Translations under genes and position numbers: made by a program | Shown: piece after piece, positions 16,277 through 23,975 of the stretch | Numbering within the stretch: the stretch's first letter is position 1 | Layout: every line of letters starts with the position of its first letter | Notes under the pieces: model-generated | Database searches by the model: none | What the model saw: only the letters and a program-made list of their open reading frames with translations | Told to the model about the DNA's origin: nothing | Source: an uncultured Eubacterium sp. | Lineage (GTDB): Bacteria; Bacillota; Clostridia; Oscillospirales; Acutalibacteraceae | Direction: 5' to 3' | DNA length: 64,000 nucleotides | NCBI GenBank assembly: GCA_905233545.1 | Contig: CAJOEV010000003.1 | Location: 1-64,000, forward strand

Positions 16277-17080
16277 ATGAATACAGGTGAAATTATTACT
16301 GCCATTGTTGTTCTTGCAGTGGTTGCACTCATAATCGGAATCATCCTTTCAATCGCCGAAAAAGCCTTCAAGGTTGAGATTGACGAAAAAGAGGTTGCAG
16401 TAAGGGAAGAACTTCCCGGAAGCAACTGCGGCGGCTGCGGATATGCGGGCTGTGACGCACTTGCAAAGGCTATCGCTTCGGGCGAGGCTCCCGTTTCGGG
16501 CTGTCCCGTCGGCGGAGCGCCCGTCGCTCAGAAAATTGCCGCAATTATGGGTCAGGAGCTCGGCGAGCTCGAAAGAATGGTTGCATATGTTAAATGCGAC
16601 GGAACAAGCGAAAAGAAGGAAGAGGACTATAACTATTTCGGAATAGACAGCTGTGTTTATGCAGCTCTTCTTCCCGGAACAAGCCCATATGCCTGCAAAT
16701 TCGGCTGTATCGGTCTCGGTTCCTGTGCAAGAGTCTGCGACCAGAAGGCAATAAGAATTATCAACAAAAAAGCCGTTGTTGATGAGGATATGTGCGTTGC
16801 TTGCGGAAAGTGCATAAAAATCTGTCCTCACCACTTAATCGAAATTATTCCCGCTTCTTCTCAGCAGAGAGTTCAGTGCTCCTCGCTTTCAAGGGGTAAG
16901 GATGTTAAAAATGCCTGTGCAGCAGGCTGTATCGGATGCGGACTCTGTGCAAAGAACTGCCCGAGCGAAGCAATTGTTTTCAATAACAATATTCCGAAAA
17001 TCGATTATTCAAAATGTACGCACTGCGGACTTTGCGTTGAAAAATGTCCCGTTAAAATCATTAAGGTTTACAATCAATGA
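16277..17080 (+). CDS. rnfB: Rnf complex subunit RnfB (multi-cluster ferredoxin subunit)
   Basis: A 267-residue protein. It has an N-terminal membrane anchor (about 5-27), then the A-F domain cluster motif NCGGCGYAGCDALAKAI with GCPVGG. Further Cys motifs follow: CKFGCIGLGSCARVCDQKAI, CVACGKCIKICPHHL, CAAGCIGCGLCAKNCP and CTHCGLCVEKCP. That gives one A-F cluster and probably four ferredoxin-type 4Fe-4S clusters. It accepts electrons from reduced ferredoxin and feeds the membrane core. It overlaps apbE by four bases (ATGA). Confidence 0.95.
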   Translation: MNTGEIITAIVVLAVVALIIGIILSIAEKAFKVEIDEKEVAVREELPGSNCGGCGYAGCDALAKAIASGEAPVSGCPVGGAPVAQKIAAIMGQELGELERMVAYVKCDGTSEKKEEDYNYFGIDSCVYAALLPGTSPYACKFGCIGLGSCARVCDQKAIRIINKKAVVDEDMCVACGKCIKICPHHLIEIIPASSQQRVQCSSLSRGKDVKNACAAGCIGCGLCAKNCPSEAIVFNNNIPKIDYSKCTHCGLCVEKCPVKIIKVYNQ

Positions 17081-18099
17081 AAAAACTGATATCAATAGCT
17101 TTAATATTGGTTTTGTCGGCGGTATGCTGCTCCTGCAGCGTACCGCTTAATAGTCGTTACTCAAAAACCTTCTCAGAGCTCTTTGACACCGTTTCAACGG
17201 TTACTGCTTATGACACTGATGAAAAGGCGTTTGATGAGCATTACAAGGCTTTTTACGGCAAGCTGGAGGAATATCATAAGCTATTTGATATCTATAATGA
17301 ATACGAGGGGATGAACAATCTAAAAACTCTCAATGATAAAGCAGGCAAAGAGTCCGTTGAGGTTGACGGGCGAATAATCAGCCTGCTTGAATACGGCAAA
17401 GAGGTCTATGAAATAAGCAGCGGTAAAACAAATATCTGCTTCGGCTCGGTGCTTTCGCTCTGGCATATCGCACAGGAAACAAAAACGCTCCCCGATGAGC
17501 AAAAACTCAGGGAAGCAGCGAAGCATACGGATATCAACGATTTGATTATCGACAAGGAAAACAAAACAGTTTTCTTTAAGGATAAGGATTTAAAACTCGA
17601 TGTCGGCGCAATAGCAAAGGGATGGACAGCAAAGGAAGTATGCAATTGGGCGCAGAAAAATATATGGAGCTCGGCAATGCTAAGCCTCGGCGGAAACATC
17701 TGCACTTTTGGTTTTAAGAATGACGACGGCAGTACTCCGTGGAATGTTGAAATCGAAAGTCCGAATAACAAGGATAAAAACGGCGTTGCGATAGTATCCG
17801 TTCACGATATGAGCGTTGTAACAAGCGGTGATTATCAACGCTATTTTGAAAAGGACGGCAAGCGATATTGCCATATTATCAACACCGAAACCCTATACCC
17901 AAGCGAGTATGTTTCAAGCGTTTCGGTTGTCTGCAAGGATTCAGCTCTCGCCGACGCACTTTCAACAACTCTTTTCAATATGACTATTGAAGAGGGCAAA
18001 GCCTTAATAGAAAAAACAGACGGCACCGAAGCCGTCTGGGTGGATAAAAGCTATAATGTTGAATATTCAAAAGGTTTCAATTTATATCTCGCTGATTAA
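17077..18099 (+). CDS. apbE: FAD:protein FMN transferase ApbE, lipoprotein type
   Basis: A 340-residue protein with a signal peptide ending in a Cys cluster (LSAVCCSCS), probably a lipobox, so it acts outside the membrane. The ApbE fold shows FDTVSTVTAYD, NICFGSVLSLWH, KLDVGAIAKGWTAKEV, AMLSLGGNICTFG and YCHIINTETLYPSEYVSSVSVV, plus the late metal-binding region DSALADALSTTLF. It attaches FMN to the Thr of SGAT motifs. Being coupled to rnfB, it most probably flavinylates RnfD and RnfG of the same operon. Confidence 0.93.
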   Translation: MKKLISIALILVLSAVCCSCSVPLNSRYSKTFSELFDTVSTVTAYDTDEKAFDEHYKAFYGKLEEYHKLFDIYNEYEGMNNLKTLNDKAGKESVEVDGRIISLLEYGKEVYEISSGKTNICFGSVLSLWHIAQETKTLPDEQKLREAAKHTDINDLIIDKENKTVFFKDKDLKLDVGAIAKGWTAKEVCNWAQKNIWSSAMLSLGGNICTFGFKNDDGSTPWNVEIESPNNKDKNGVAIVSVHDMSVVTSGDYQRYFEKDGKRYCHIINTETLYPSEYVSSVSVVCKDSALADALSTTLFNMTIEEGKALIEKTDGTEAVWVDKSYNVEYSKGFNLYLAD

Positions 18100-18142
18100 T
18101 ATTTAGCATATCGCGTTGCACAGAAACATATTGTAAAAATAT

Positions 18143-18177
18143 AAGCACAGGATTTTTATCCTGTGCTTTGTTTTATT
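18143..18177. terminator. Terminator of the rnf-apbE operon, also usable from the minus strand
   Basis: AAGCACAGGAT (18143-18153) pairs with ATCCTGTGCTT (18158-18168) around TTTT, followed by a T-rich tail. Its right edge meets the stop codon of the converging operon. Confidence 0.85.
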
Positions 18178-18650
18178 TATTCAACATTAATAGTTAAATA
18201 TAAAGAATCATCTTCAAGAACTTCATCATCAACAATGGTCATATTGTCGGATAAATTCTTTTTGATATGGTCATAGGTGTAAGCTTGAACGTTTCTGCCG
18301 TAATCAATCTCAAAAGATTTAATATTTTCAAGTAAACCTTCAACGTCGTTTATTTCATCAAGATATAATCTGAATGCTTCGTCGACACTGTTTCTTTTGT
18401 AAATGAGATTACCGCAGGTTGTTTCAACTATAAACTGGTTTTCATCAACCTGCTGAAAATGACAGTCAAAATTATTAAGAGTTTTTACAAGCAGCTGTGA
18501 GTCTGCAAAAATTGTTTCAAAGCCCTGATTTATCTGCGATTCTTCTTTTTCAGTCGCCGCAATTGTTGCCGAAACAGCTGTAACCGCAGCCTGTGTAAGC
18601 GTAACTCCCGCAACAATTGCACAGGAGGTTAAAGATAATACTAAAGACAT
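18177..18650 (-). CDS. DUF1257/Ycf35-like protein with an N-terminal membrane anchor
   Basis: A 157-residue protein, last gene of the Ycf46-type operon. A hydrophobic start (about 2-30, LVLSLTSCAIVAGVTLTQAAVTAV) looks like a signal anchor. The remaining ~110 residues follow the DUF1257 pattern: an early LLVKTLNNFDCHFQ, a middle predicted strand-helix region, and the closing QAYTYDHIKKNLSDN plus VLEDDSLYLTINV. The last part parallels the usual Ycf35 ending (a Q-x-Y-A-Y helix, then two strands). Ordinary DUF1257 proteins lack a membrane segment and begin with MSHF, so the anchor is unusual. AAGGAG lies 9 bases before the ATG, which fixes the start. Assignment is by pattern and by the company of Ycf46 and DUF2997. 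Function unknown. Confidence 0.6.
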   Translation of the reverse strand: MSLVLSLTSCAIVAGVTLTQAAVTAVSATIAATEKEESQINQGFETIFADSQLLVKTLNNFDCHFQQVDENQFIVETTCGNLIYKRNSVDEAFRLYLDEINDVEGLLENIKSFEIDYGRNVQAYTYDHIKKNLSDNMTIVDDEVLEDDSLYLTINVE

Positions 18651-18661
18651 ATAATCACTCC

Positions 18662-20296
18662 TTATAAATCAAAATCGACAATTCTTCCGCCTTGATTATT
18701 TATAAATGAACCTTCACCGTCACCGGTTGAGCCGCTCGGGCTTGCATTTTCTCTGTCACTCGGAGCCGTTGCCAGAACAGCTCTTTCCTGAGCCCATGCA
18801 CGAAGTTCAAGAATTTGCTCACGCTGGGTTGCCGAAAGCGGAACAGTTTCCTTAATTGCTTTCAAAACATCGTCTTTATTAAGACCTCTGTCATTATAAA
18901 ACGCCTCATACATAGCAGAGATAACAATCTGCTCGATTTCAGCGCCGACATATCCTGCCGAAGCCATAGCCAGTTCGTGACATGTTTCGGAATCGGGAAG
19001 TATATCGTGATTAATATCTGAATTTTTAAGAATTTTTTTAATGTGAACATTAAAGATTTTTTCACGCTCTTTAAGAGTAGGAAGGTCAACGAAAAAGATT
19101 TCGTCAAAACGTCCCTTACGAAGAAGTTCGGGAGGAAGCGAGCTTATGTCGTTTGCGGTAGCAATAACAAAAACGGGCTCGGTTTTTTCCTGCATCCAGG
19201 TTAAGAAGGTTCCGAATACACGCGCCGATGTTCCCGAATCGCCGCCGCTTTTAAGTCCCGAAAAGCCCTTTTCAATCTCGTCAACCCAAAGAATTGAAGG
19301 GGATACTGCTTCTGCTGTTGCAATCGCCTTTCTCATGTTTTCCTCAGAGCTTCCGACTATTCCGCCGAAGATTTTACCCATATCGAGTTTTAAAAGAGGA
19401 AGTCCCCAGATTGCGCTCATAGCCTTTGCGGTGAGCGATTTACCACAGCCGGGAACACCTGTAATTAAAACGCCTTTGGGAGCAGGAAGATTGTACTTTT
19501 TAGCCTTTTCAGACCACGAATTATTTCTTCTTAACAGCCAGGTTTTAAGGTTTTCCAAACCACCGATATCATCGATATTAAGGTCGGACTTAACAAATTC
19601 AAGAACACCCGTTTTTTTAACAACCTGATTCTTTTCTTCGTGAATAATAGAAAGAGCGCTTAAATCAAGCCCTTTAATATTAACTATAGCACGGCAAAAT
19701 GCGTTTTCAGCTTCCTGCATAGTAAGACCCAGAGCCGAGCGCGCAAGAAGGCTTTTATCATCCTCACTGAGTTTTACGGTTTCGGGGGTGAGTCCTTCAA
19801 TAAGCTCATCAAGCAGTCCTCTGATTTCCTGCTCGTTAGGTAAGTCGAAGTCGAGAATTGATATTTCTTTTTCCATATCACACGGAATAACAAGCTTGGG
19901 AGAAACGAAAACAACTGTTTTTCTAGTCATTTTCAACATTGGCAAAATATCTCTCAGCCTTCTTATAACAGCCGCGTCGGGACGCGCATTCCTTTCGCCA
20001 CCGAAATAGACGTGAAAATCTCTGAGAATGAATATTGCGTCGTCTTTCGTTTTAGATATAGCATTAATAGCGTTTATCGGAGATACTGTATCTCTTATTC
20101 TCTCGCTGTCGCCAACTATTCCCTCTGTCTGAGTCCAGGTGTATAACTTTCTTTCGCTCTTAATCAAATCCCTGTCATCCATAGCGGCTCTTATTGATTC
20201 GCTTATTCTGTCCTCTTCAAAGGAAGAGATGTAAATATAGGGGAATCCGGCATTTACAAGATTTGCGAAATTCTGTTTAAATGTACTTTTTGCCAT
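18662..20296 (-). CDS. Ycf46-type AAA+ ATPase
   Basis: A 544-residue protein. The N-terminal ~240 residues ([24 protein letters not shown]) match the non-catalytic half of Ycf46. The AAA+ module has Walker [16 protein letters not shown] (about 275-289), the Ycf46-like [24 protein letters not shown], Walker [12 protein letters not shown] (about 333-343), sensor 1 IATAND and arginine finger region [12 protein letters not shown] (about 390-401). A Ser/Gly-rich tail follows. I start it at ATG 20296, five bases after GGAGG; the upstream in-frame TTG forms part of that ribosome site. Ycf46 is widespread in cyanobacteria and plastids with no settled function. Here it lies between a radical SAM activase and a DUF1257-like gene. 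Confidence 0.8.
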   Translation of the reverse strand: MAKSTFKQNFANLVNAGFPYIYISSFEEDRISESIRAAMDDRDLIKSERKLYTWTQTEGIVGDSERIRDTVSPINAINAISKTKDDAIFILRDFHVYFGGERNARPDAAVIRRLRDILPMLKMTRKTVVFVSPKLVIPCDMEKEISILDFDLPNEQEIRGLLDELIEGLTPETVKLSEDDKSLLARSALGLTMQEAENAFCRAIVNIKGLDLSALSIIHEEKNQVVKKTGVLEFVKSDLNIDDIGGLENLKTWLLRRNNSWSEKAKKYNLPAPKGVLITGVPGCGKSLTAKAMSAIWGLPLLKLDMGKIFGGIVGSSEENMRKAIATAEAVSPSILWVDEIEKGFSGLKSGGDSGTSARVFGTFLTWMQEKTEPVFVIATANDISSLPPELLRKGRFDEIFFVDLPTLKEREKIFNVHIKKILKNSDINHDILPDSETCHELAMASAGYVGAEIEQIVISAMYEAFYNDRGLNKDDVLKAIKETVPLSATQREQILELRAWAQERAVLATAPSDRENASPSGSTGDGEGSFINNQGGRIVDFDL

Positions 20297-20311
20297 GTTT
20301 ACCTCCAAATA

Positions 20312-20902
20312 TCAATTCTTAATTTTATCAATTAATTCTTTTAATTTTTCAACATTTCCCATTCCGTTAAAATGAATGGTTCCGTGCTCATCATATCTTA
20401 ATTCAAATCTGTTTTTGTAGTTTTCAATCTGAGATTTGCTAATACCGTCTCCGAGATAATAAAACTTCTGGTTTGAAGAGCCGACAAGCGGTCTTGAATA
20501 ATCGGTTTTTTCTTTGACAAACTCACCGTCAATAAGCAAATCGGTGTTTTCAAGAAGCGCTTTAGTTCCGATGTCATCCCTTCCTTTAAGTTCGGCATAG
20601 CTGTAACCCGTAAACGTGATAACATTCTTTTGAACACTTTTAACATACTTTGCGACCTCTGAAAGCTCGCTTGCCTTATCAAAAGGCTCTCCGCCGAGAA
20701 AAGTAATTCCGTCAAGCTCATCTTCAACAAGCTGGAAGCGATTAATTATCTCGTGTGCACTTATTTCATAACCCTTTTCATAATCCCAGAGCTCTGTTGC
20801 AAAACAGCCTTCGCAATTATGATTGCAGCCTTGCACCCAAATGCAAAATCTGCACCCGGGACCCTCGGCAAAAGTTTTTTCAACTATTCGGTTTACTCTC
20901 AT
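20312..20902 (-). CDS. Radical SAM activase, NrdG-like (4Fe-4S single-cluster family)
   Basis: A 196-residue protein with the radical SAM motif CNHNCEGC (Cys 26, 30, 33) and two extra cysteines just before it (17, 20). The GGEP motif (FLGGEPFDKA, about 70-79) binds AdoMet. Size and layout match activating enzymes of the NrdG/PflA type. No class III ribonucleotide reductase (nrdD) lies nearby; the neighbours are a Ycf46 ATPase and membrane proteins, so the client is probably within this operon. It starts at ATG 20902, sharing one base with the stop of the upstream gene (TAATG). Confidence 0.8.
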   Translation of the reverse strand: MRVNRIVEKTFAEGPGCRFCIWVQGCNHNCEGCFATELWDYEKGYEISAHEIINRFQLVEDELDGITFLGGEPFDKASELSEVAKYVKSVQKNVITFTGYSYAELKGRDDIGTKALLENTDLLIDGEFVKEKTDYSRPLVGSSNQKFYYLGDGISKSQIENYKNRFELRYDEHGTIHFNGMGNVEKLKELIDKIKN

Positions 20903-21921
20903 TATAAGTCAATCTGACGTCTTGATTTATGTGCAGCAGGCGGATTAGAGGTGCTTCCTGTGTCCTGCCCTGCCACAATAAGGTCGTCAATTTTAACTAA
21001 AATGTGCGGTTTAATATTAATTGCTTCATAAAACTCGTCTTTTGTATTGAAACTTCCGCTGTTTTCCCTTGCCTTAATCGCCCTCTTGGCATCAACAACT
21101 GTAAGCCCCGGAAGATTGGCAAATTCCTCTTCATTTGCCTTGTTTATATCGAGCATATCGGTTTTAGAGGCGGGTTCAGTTTCTTGAGTCTGCGACTGAG
21201 ACTGAACAGACTCACTAACATTCTCCTCCGGATTATCAGGCTGCACGTTGTCATTATTCTGATTCGGAGCTCCGCCGAGAAGCTGTTCCAATTCGGGACT
21301 GTTCTGAACGGATGGAGTTTGACTTGAAGCAGTCGCAGCGTCCTGAATTCTGTCAGCGGGCTTTCCTCCGTCACCGTATTTTAATGCGGGTGCGGTTTCA
21401 GATTGTGCGAGCTTATCTAAGAAAGTGTAATTCTGGGACGAAATATAAAAGAAAACAAAAATTGTATAAATTGTCAGACTTGTTTCAAGTGCGGTATTAA
21501 CACCTTGTATAGTGCCAATGTGATGTGCATTTTCAATTATCTTTTTTTGAATATCCTCATCGTTTAAATAATCATCCAAAGCTTTACTATATTTCTTATA
21601 TTCGTCAAGCTCTTTCATTTCCTTACGGGTATGAGTTTTAAGGTATTCCTCCTGCTCTTCTTGTGAAATGTAATCGGTTAACATCGGTTCATCGGGAACA
21701 TCATACAAATCATCGTAAGTAATAGAACCTACATAATACGAAGAAACAGTCAACGCGATACTTACGACAAGCGTTACCCAAACCATCATAAACCATTTTT
21801 TGTTTTTTACTCTTGCATACATATATACCAGACAAAATGAATTCAATACCGGAATCGGAGCTGCTAAAAGATACAGCGAATTCAGTATTTTCCATTTTGT
21901 ATTTTTTCCTTCAATTCCCAA
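20902..21921 (-). CDS. Three-pass membrane protein with C-terminal helix-hairpin-helix domain
   Basis: A 339-residue protein. Two N-terminal membrane helices (about 11-33 and 39-61), an acidic Lys/Glu-rich loop and a third helix (about 138-158) are followed by a disordered Gln/Pro/Asn-rich linker. The last ~65 residues (DMLDINKANEEEFANLPGL, VVDAKRAIKARE, FNTKDEFYEAINI) form a ComEA/photosystem-type helix-hairpin-helix module. I start it at TTG 21921 (GGAGG eight bases upstream). The longer frame from 21945 contains that ribosome site, and the TTG start aligns with the paralogue next door. The shared N-terminal half suggests gene duplication. Role unknown; the domain could bind DNA or a protein partner at the membrane. 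Confidence 0.65.
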   Translation of the reverse strand: MGIEGKNTKWKILNSLYLLAAPIPVLNSFCLVYMYARVKNKKWFMMVWVTLVVSIALTVSSYYVGSITYDDLYDVPDEPMLTDYISQEEQEEYLKTHTRKEMKELDEYKKYSKALDDYLNDEDIQKKIIENAHHIGTIQGVNTALETSLTIYTIFVFFYISSQNYTFLDKLAQSETAPALKYGDGGKPADRIQDAATASSQTPSVQNSPELEQLLGGAPNQNNDNVQPDNPEENVSESVQSQSQTQETEPASKTDMLDINKANEEEFANLPGLTVVDAKRAIKARENSGSFNTKDEFYEAINIKPHILVKIDDLIVAGQDTGSTSNPPAAHKSRRQIDL

Positions 21922-21946
21922 TTGATTTTCCTCCAAAATATACATT

Positions 21947-22555
21947 CTATCGATTATTAAGTCTTTCCTGCAGCATCATAGTATCAATTCTGCCGGAATA
22001 CATCTGCAAAAACTTTCCTCTTTGAAGTAAAAGATAAACAAAAGCAAATAAATTATACAGTAAAAATACTGCAGAGAAAATGGTCCTTGAGGTTTTAACA
22101 CTGTTTTGGAATCTTTCGTTTGCTTTTTTTGCCTTTTGAAGTTCCGCATTGTTTTCGTCATCTGTTTCTTTCTGTTTGTTATACTCAGCGTCTGCTTTTT
22201 CGTATGCTTTATATTCTTCGGTTTCATACCATTCTTCTTTGTATGAACCGTTCTCATTTTTGAAAGAATCTATGTAATCCTGGGTTGCAAAATCGTTAAT
22301 AGAAGGAGCTTCATTTATGTTATTATAGCCTTCCGATGCAATCTCAGTATATGCATAACTGTTTAATGTTGAAAATAAAGCAATAGTTACGGTAGAAACA
22401 GCAATGGTAATCCACATCAGTATTCTCCACGGTTTATGCTTGGTTCTGTCATACATATACATAAAACAGAAAGCATTAAGAAAAGGAATGAACGACATAA
22501 TCAGATAAAGCGAATTTTGCCTTTCCCACTTGTCGCCTTTGTTTGTAAGAGCCAT
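21947..22555 (-). CDS. Three-pass membrane protein, paralogue of the adjacent helix-hairpin-helix protein
   Basis: A 202-residue protein beginning MALTNKGDKWERQNSLYL, which matches KNTKWKILNSLYL of its neighbour. Helices lie at about 14-36 and 42-62. A highly charged, probably helical middle (EWYETEEYKAYEKADAEYNKQ and on) leads to a third helix (about 157-177, TIFSAVFLLYNLFAFVYLLLQ) and a short tail. It has the same layout as the next gene but lacks the linker and terminal domain. The ATG overlaps the stop of the DUF2997 gene (TAATG). No family recognised. Confidence 0.6.
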   Translation of the reverse strand: MALTNKGDKWERQNSLYLIMSFIPFLNAFCFMYMYDRTKHKPWRILMWITIAVSTVTIALFSTLNSYAYTEIASEGYNNINEAPSINDFATQDYIDSFKNENGSYKEEWYETEEYKAYEKADAEYNKQKETDDENNAELQKAKKANERFQNSVKTSRTIFSAVFLLYNLFAFVYLLLQRGKFLQMYSGRIDTMMLQERLNNR

Positions 22556-22758
22556 TATGCTTTAACCTCCTCAATGTTTTCTTCTTCGAGTTGGTTATCA
22601 ACCTCATAGTATTCATCAGTGAATTCAGAATCATCGCAAACAGCGTTAGCCATTTTTTCAATCTGTTCAAGATACTTCAGGCACTTTTTACCTTTGATGC
22701 CGAATGTTTCCGCCTCTATATGTCCGTCGGATGATATTTTTATTTTGATTTGCTGCAT
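22555..22758 (-). CDS. DUF2997 family small protein
   Basis: A 67-residue acidic protein beginning MQQIKIKISSDGHIEAETFG, then KGKKCLKYLEQIEKM and DDSEFTDEYYEV. The pattern (two strands I-x-I-x-I-x-x-D-G-x-I-x-x-E-x-x-G, then K-G-x-x-C and an E-Y-Y end) matches DUF2997, a family that accompanies DUF1257 and Ycf46 in cyanobacteria and other bacteria. I start it at ATG 22758, preceded by GAGGAGG; a longer frame reaching 22815 runs into the operator and is not credible. First gene of the six-gene operon. Function unknown. Confidence 0.7.
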   Translation of the reverse strand: MQQIKIKISSDGHIEAETFGIKGKKCLKYLEQIEKMANAVCDDSEFTDEYYEVDNQLEEENIEEVKA

Positions 22759-22795
22759 AAAAACCTCCTCAAAAAACGAGCGATAATACGCCATA

Positions 22796-22825
22796 TAATA
22801 ATTGTTTATATACAATTATTAATTG
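22796..22825 (-). promoter_or_regulatory. Palindromic operator over the Ycf46-type operon promoter
   Basis: TAATAATTG (22796-22804) and CAATTATTA (22813-22821) form a perfect 9-base inverted repeat with an 8-base spacer. CAATTA-T-TAATTG (22813-22825) is a second, overlapping palindrome. Both cover the -10 and start-site region, where a repressor would block transcription. No regulator gene lies next to it. Confidence 0.6.
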
Positions 22826-22850
22826 TAACATTCCATATAAAATTAGTCAA
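22822..22850 (-). promoter_or_regulatory. Sigma-A promoter of the six-gene Ycf46-type operon
   Basis: On the minus strand TTGACT (22850-22845), 17 bases, TACAAT (22827-22822). The start codon lies about 60 bases downstream. Confidence 0.8.
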
Positions 22851-22893
22851 GAAAAAAGAAAGGATTATAATTAATAATTTTAAAATAACAAAG

Positions 22894-22926
22894 AAAAAAT
22901 CGCCTGATGGAATCAGGCGATTTTTG
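22894..22926. terminator. Terminator of the PAP2 phosphatase gene
   Basis: ATCGCCTGAT (22899-22908) pairs with ATCAGGCGAT (22912-22921), with A-run and T-run on the two sides. It works mainly for the minus-strand gene ending at 22930. Confidence 0.9.
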
Positions 22927-22929
22927 GTT

Positions 22930-23853
22930 TTATTCATCTTCTCCGCTGAGTTGTTTCCAGTGGATTTTGCAATAGCGTTTGCCGTCTATTGCAGGATACT
23001 TTTCATCATCAAGTCTTGCTTCATTCTGACAGTCATATTCCTGATTGTATGCACAGCGTATAACATCTGCTCCGCCCTCTGAAAGTGAGGGGATGAAAGC
23101 AGCGCAGAAGAGAGCGAGAATAGCAACACAGATGATTGCTTTGTTCCATTTATATGGATGCTTATCTTCTTTATCGCACTTTTTAAAGAGCTTATCGCAA
23201 TCGATTGCGTCAAGGAATTTAACCTTTTCAAAAATCTTGCATACAAGCTTTGAAAGGAAGAATGCAATAACGCCTGCGCAGGTTCCGACAACGAGTCCGC
23301 AGAGAACGTCTGTTGCATAGTGAACCATTAAGTAAACTCTTGAGCCCATTGTGCAGATTGCAATGCAGGGGAAAATCCAGGCGATTTTCTTTTTCTTTTC
23401 GCTCATGAAGCAAAGGAACATTGAAATTCCCATTTCAAAAGCTGCGGTTGTGTGACCTGAGGGGAAGGAGTAGTCGCTTTCTGAAAGCTGACCGACGCCA
23501 ACGTACCAGCCCCAGTATTCAGCATTTGACTGAAGTGTGTTATAAGGTCTTACACGAAGTGCCATGGGTTTAACAACAACATTTGTTACTATTGTTCCGA
23601 TTGCAATTGCGAAAATCAGCGCGAAGCCGTATTTTCTTGTTTTCTTGAAGAAGCAAAGAACGATTCCGAGGATTGCCATCGGAATAACGAATGCTTCATC
23701 GCCAAAGGTTGTGAAAACCTTTGCAACAGCAGTTAAAAATCCGCATTGCATGCTCCCGAAGAAATGGAAAACCCATAAATCAAAAGCCTTGAATACTTCG
23801 TCAATTTTTGTGCCGAGCGTTTCTGTAGCTGCGGCAAGAAGAATAGGATTCAT
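22930..23853 (-). CDS. PAP2-family membrane phosphatase with Cys-containing C-terminal tail
   Basis: A 307-residue membrane protein with the three PAP2 phosphatase motifs: KPMALRVRP (C1), FPSGHTTAA (C2, with the catalytic His) and SRVYLMVHYATDV (C3, with the nucleophile His). Such enzymes dephosphorylate undecaprenyl pyrophosphate or phosphatidate-type lipids on the outer face. After the last helix there are about 45 residues with three cysteines and a histidine (RCAYNQEYDCQNE and GKRYCKIHW), possibly a small zinc site, not part of the usual fold. It is monocistronic, with its own terminator. Confidence 0.88.
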   Translation of the reverse strand: MNPILLAAATETLGTKIDEVFKAFDLWVFHFFGSMQCGFLTAVAKVFTTFGDEAFVIPMAILGIVLCFFKKTRKYGFALIFAIAIGTIVTNVVVKPMALRVRPYNTLQSNAEYWGWYVGVGQLSESDYSFPSGHTTAAFEMGISMFLCFMSEKKKKIAWIFPCIAICTMGSRVYLMVHYATDVLCGLVVGTCAGVIAFFLSKLVCKIFEKVKFLDAIDCDKLFKKCDKEDKHPYKWNKAIICVAILALFCAAFIPSLSEGGADVIRCAYNQEYDCQNEARLDDEKYPAIDGKRYCKIHWKQLSGEDE

Positions 23854-23875
23854 ATTTTACCTCCATAAAATATAG

Positions 23876-23937
23876 TTGAGAATTAAGAGTGAAGAATGAA
23901 AAATTGAGGGTGGGCTCTGCCCACACCCGATTATAAA
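23876..23937 (+). repeat. Dispersed intergenic repeat, copy A
   Basis: A purine-rich GAGAATTAAGAGTGAAGAAT segment is followed by the near-palindrome GGGTGGGCTCTGCCCACACCCG and ATTATAA. The same layout recurs at 42479-42535 and, inverted, at 45160-45240. Confidence 0.6.
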
Positions 23938-23939
23938 AA

Positions 23940-23975
23940 TTATGCATTATGCATTATGCATTTTGCATTGAGTTA
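23940..23975 (+). repeat. ATGCATT tandem repeat
   Basis: Four imperfect tandem units of TATGCAT/TTTGCAT, self-complementary, directly after repeat copy A. A related ATGCA-rich stretch occurs at 27573-27603. Confidence 0.55.

Noticed and set aside
20312-20902. Anaerobic ribonucleotide reductase activase (nrdG proper)
   Set aside because: Motif and size fit, but no nrdD is adjacent and the operon context is Ycf46/membrane proteins; kept as NrdG-like only.
21922-21945. Start of the HhH membrane protein at ATG 21945
   Set aside because: That reading contains the GGAGG ribosome site itself; TTG 21921 has correct spacing and aligns with the paralogue.
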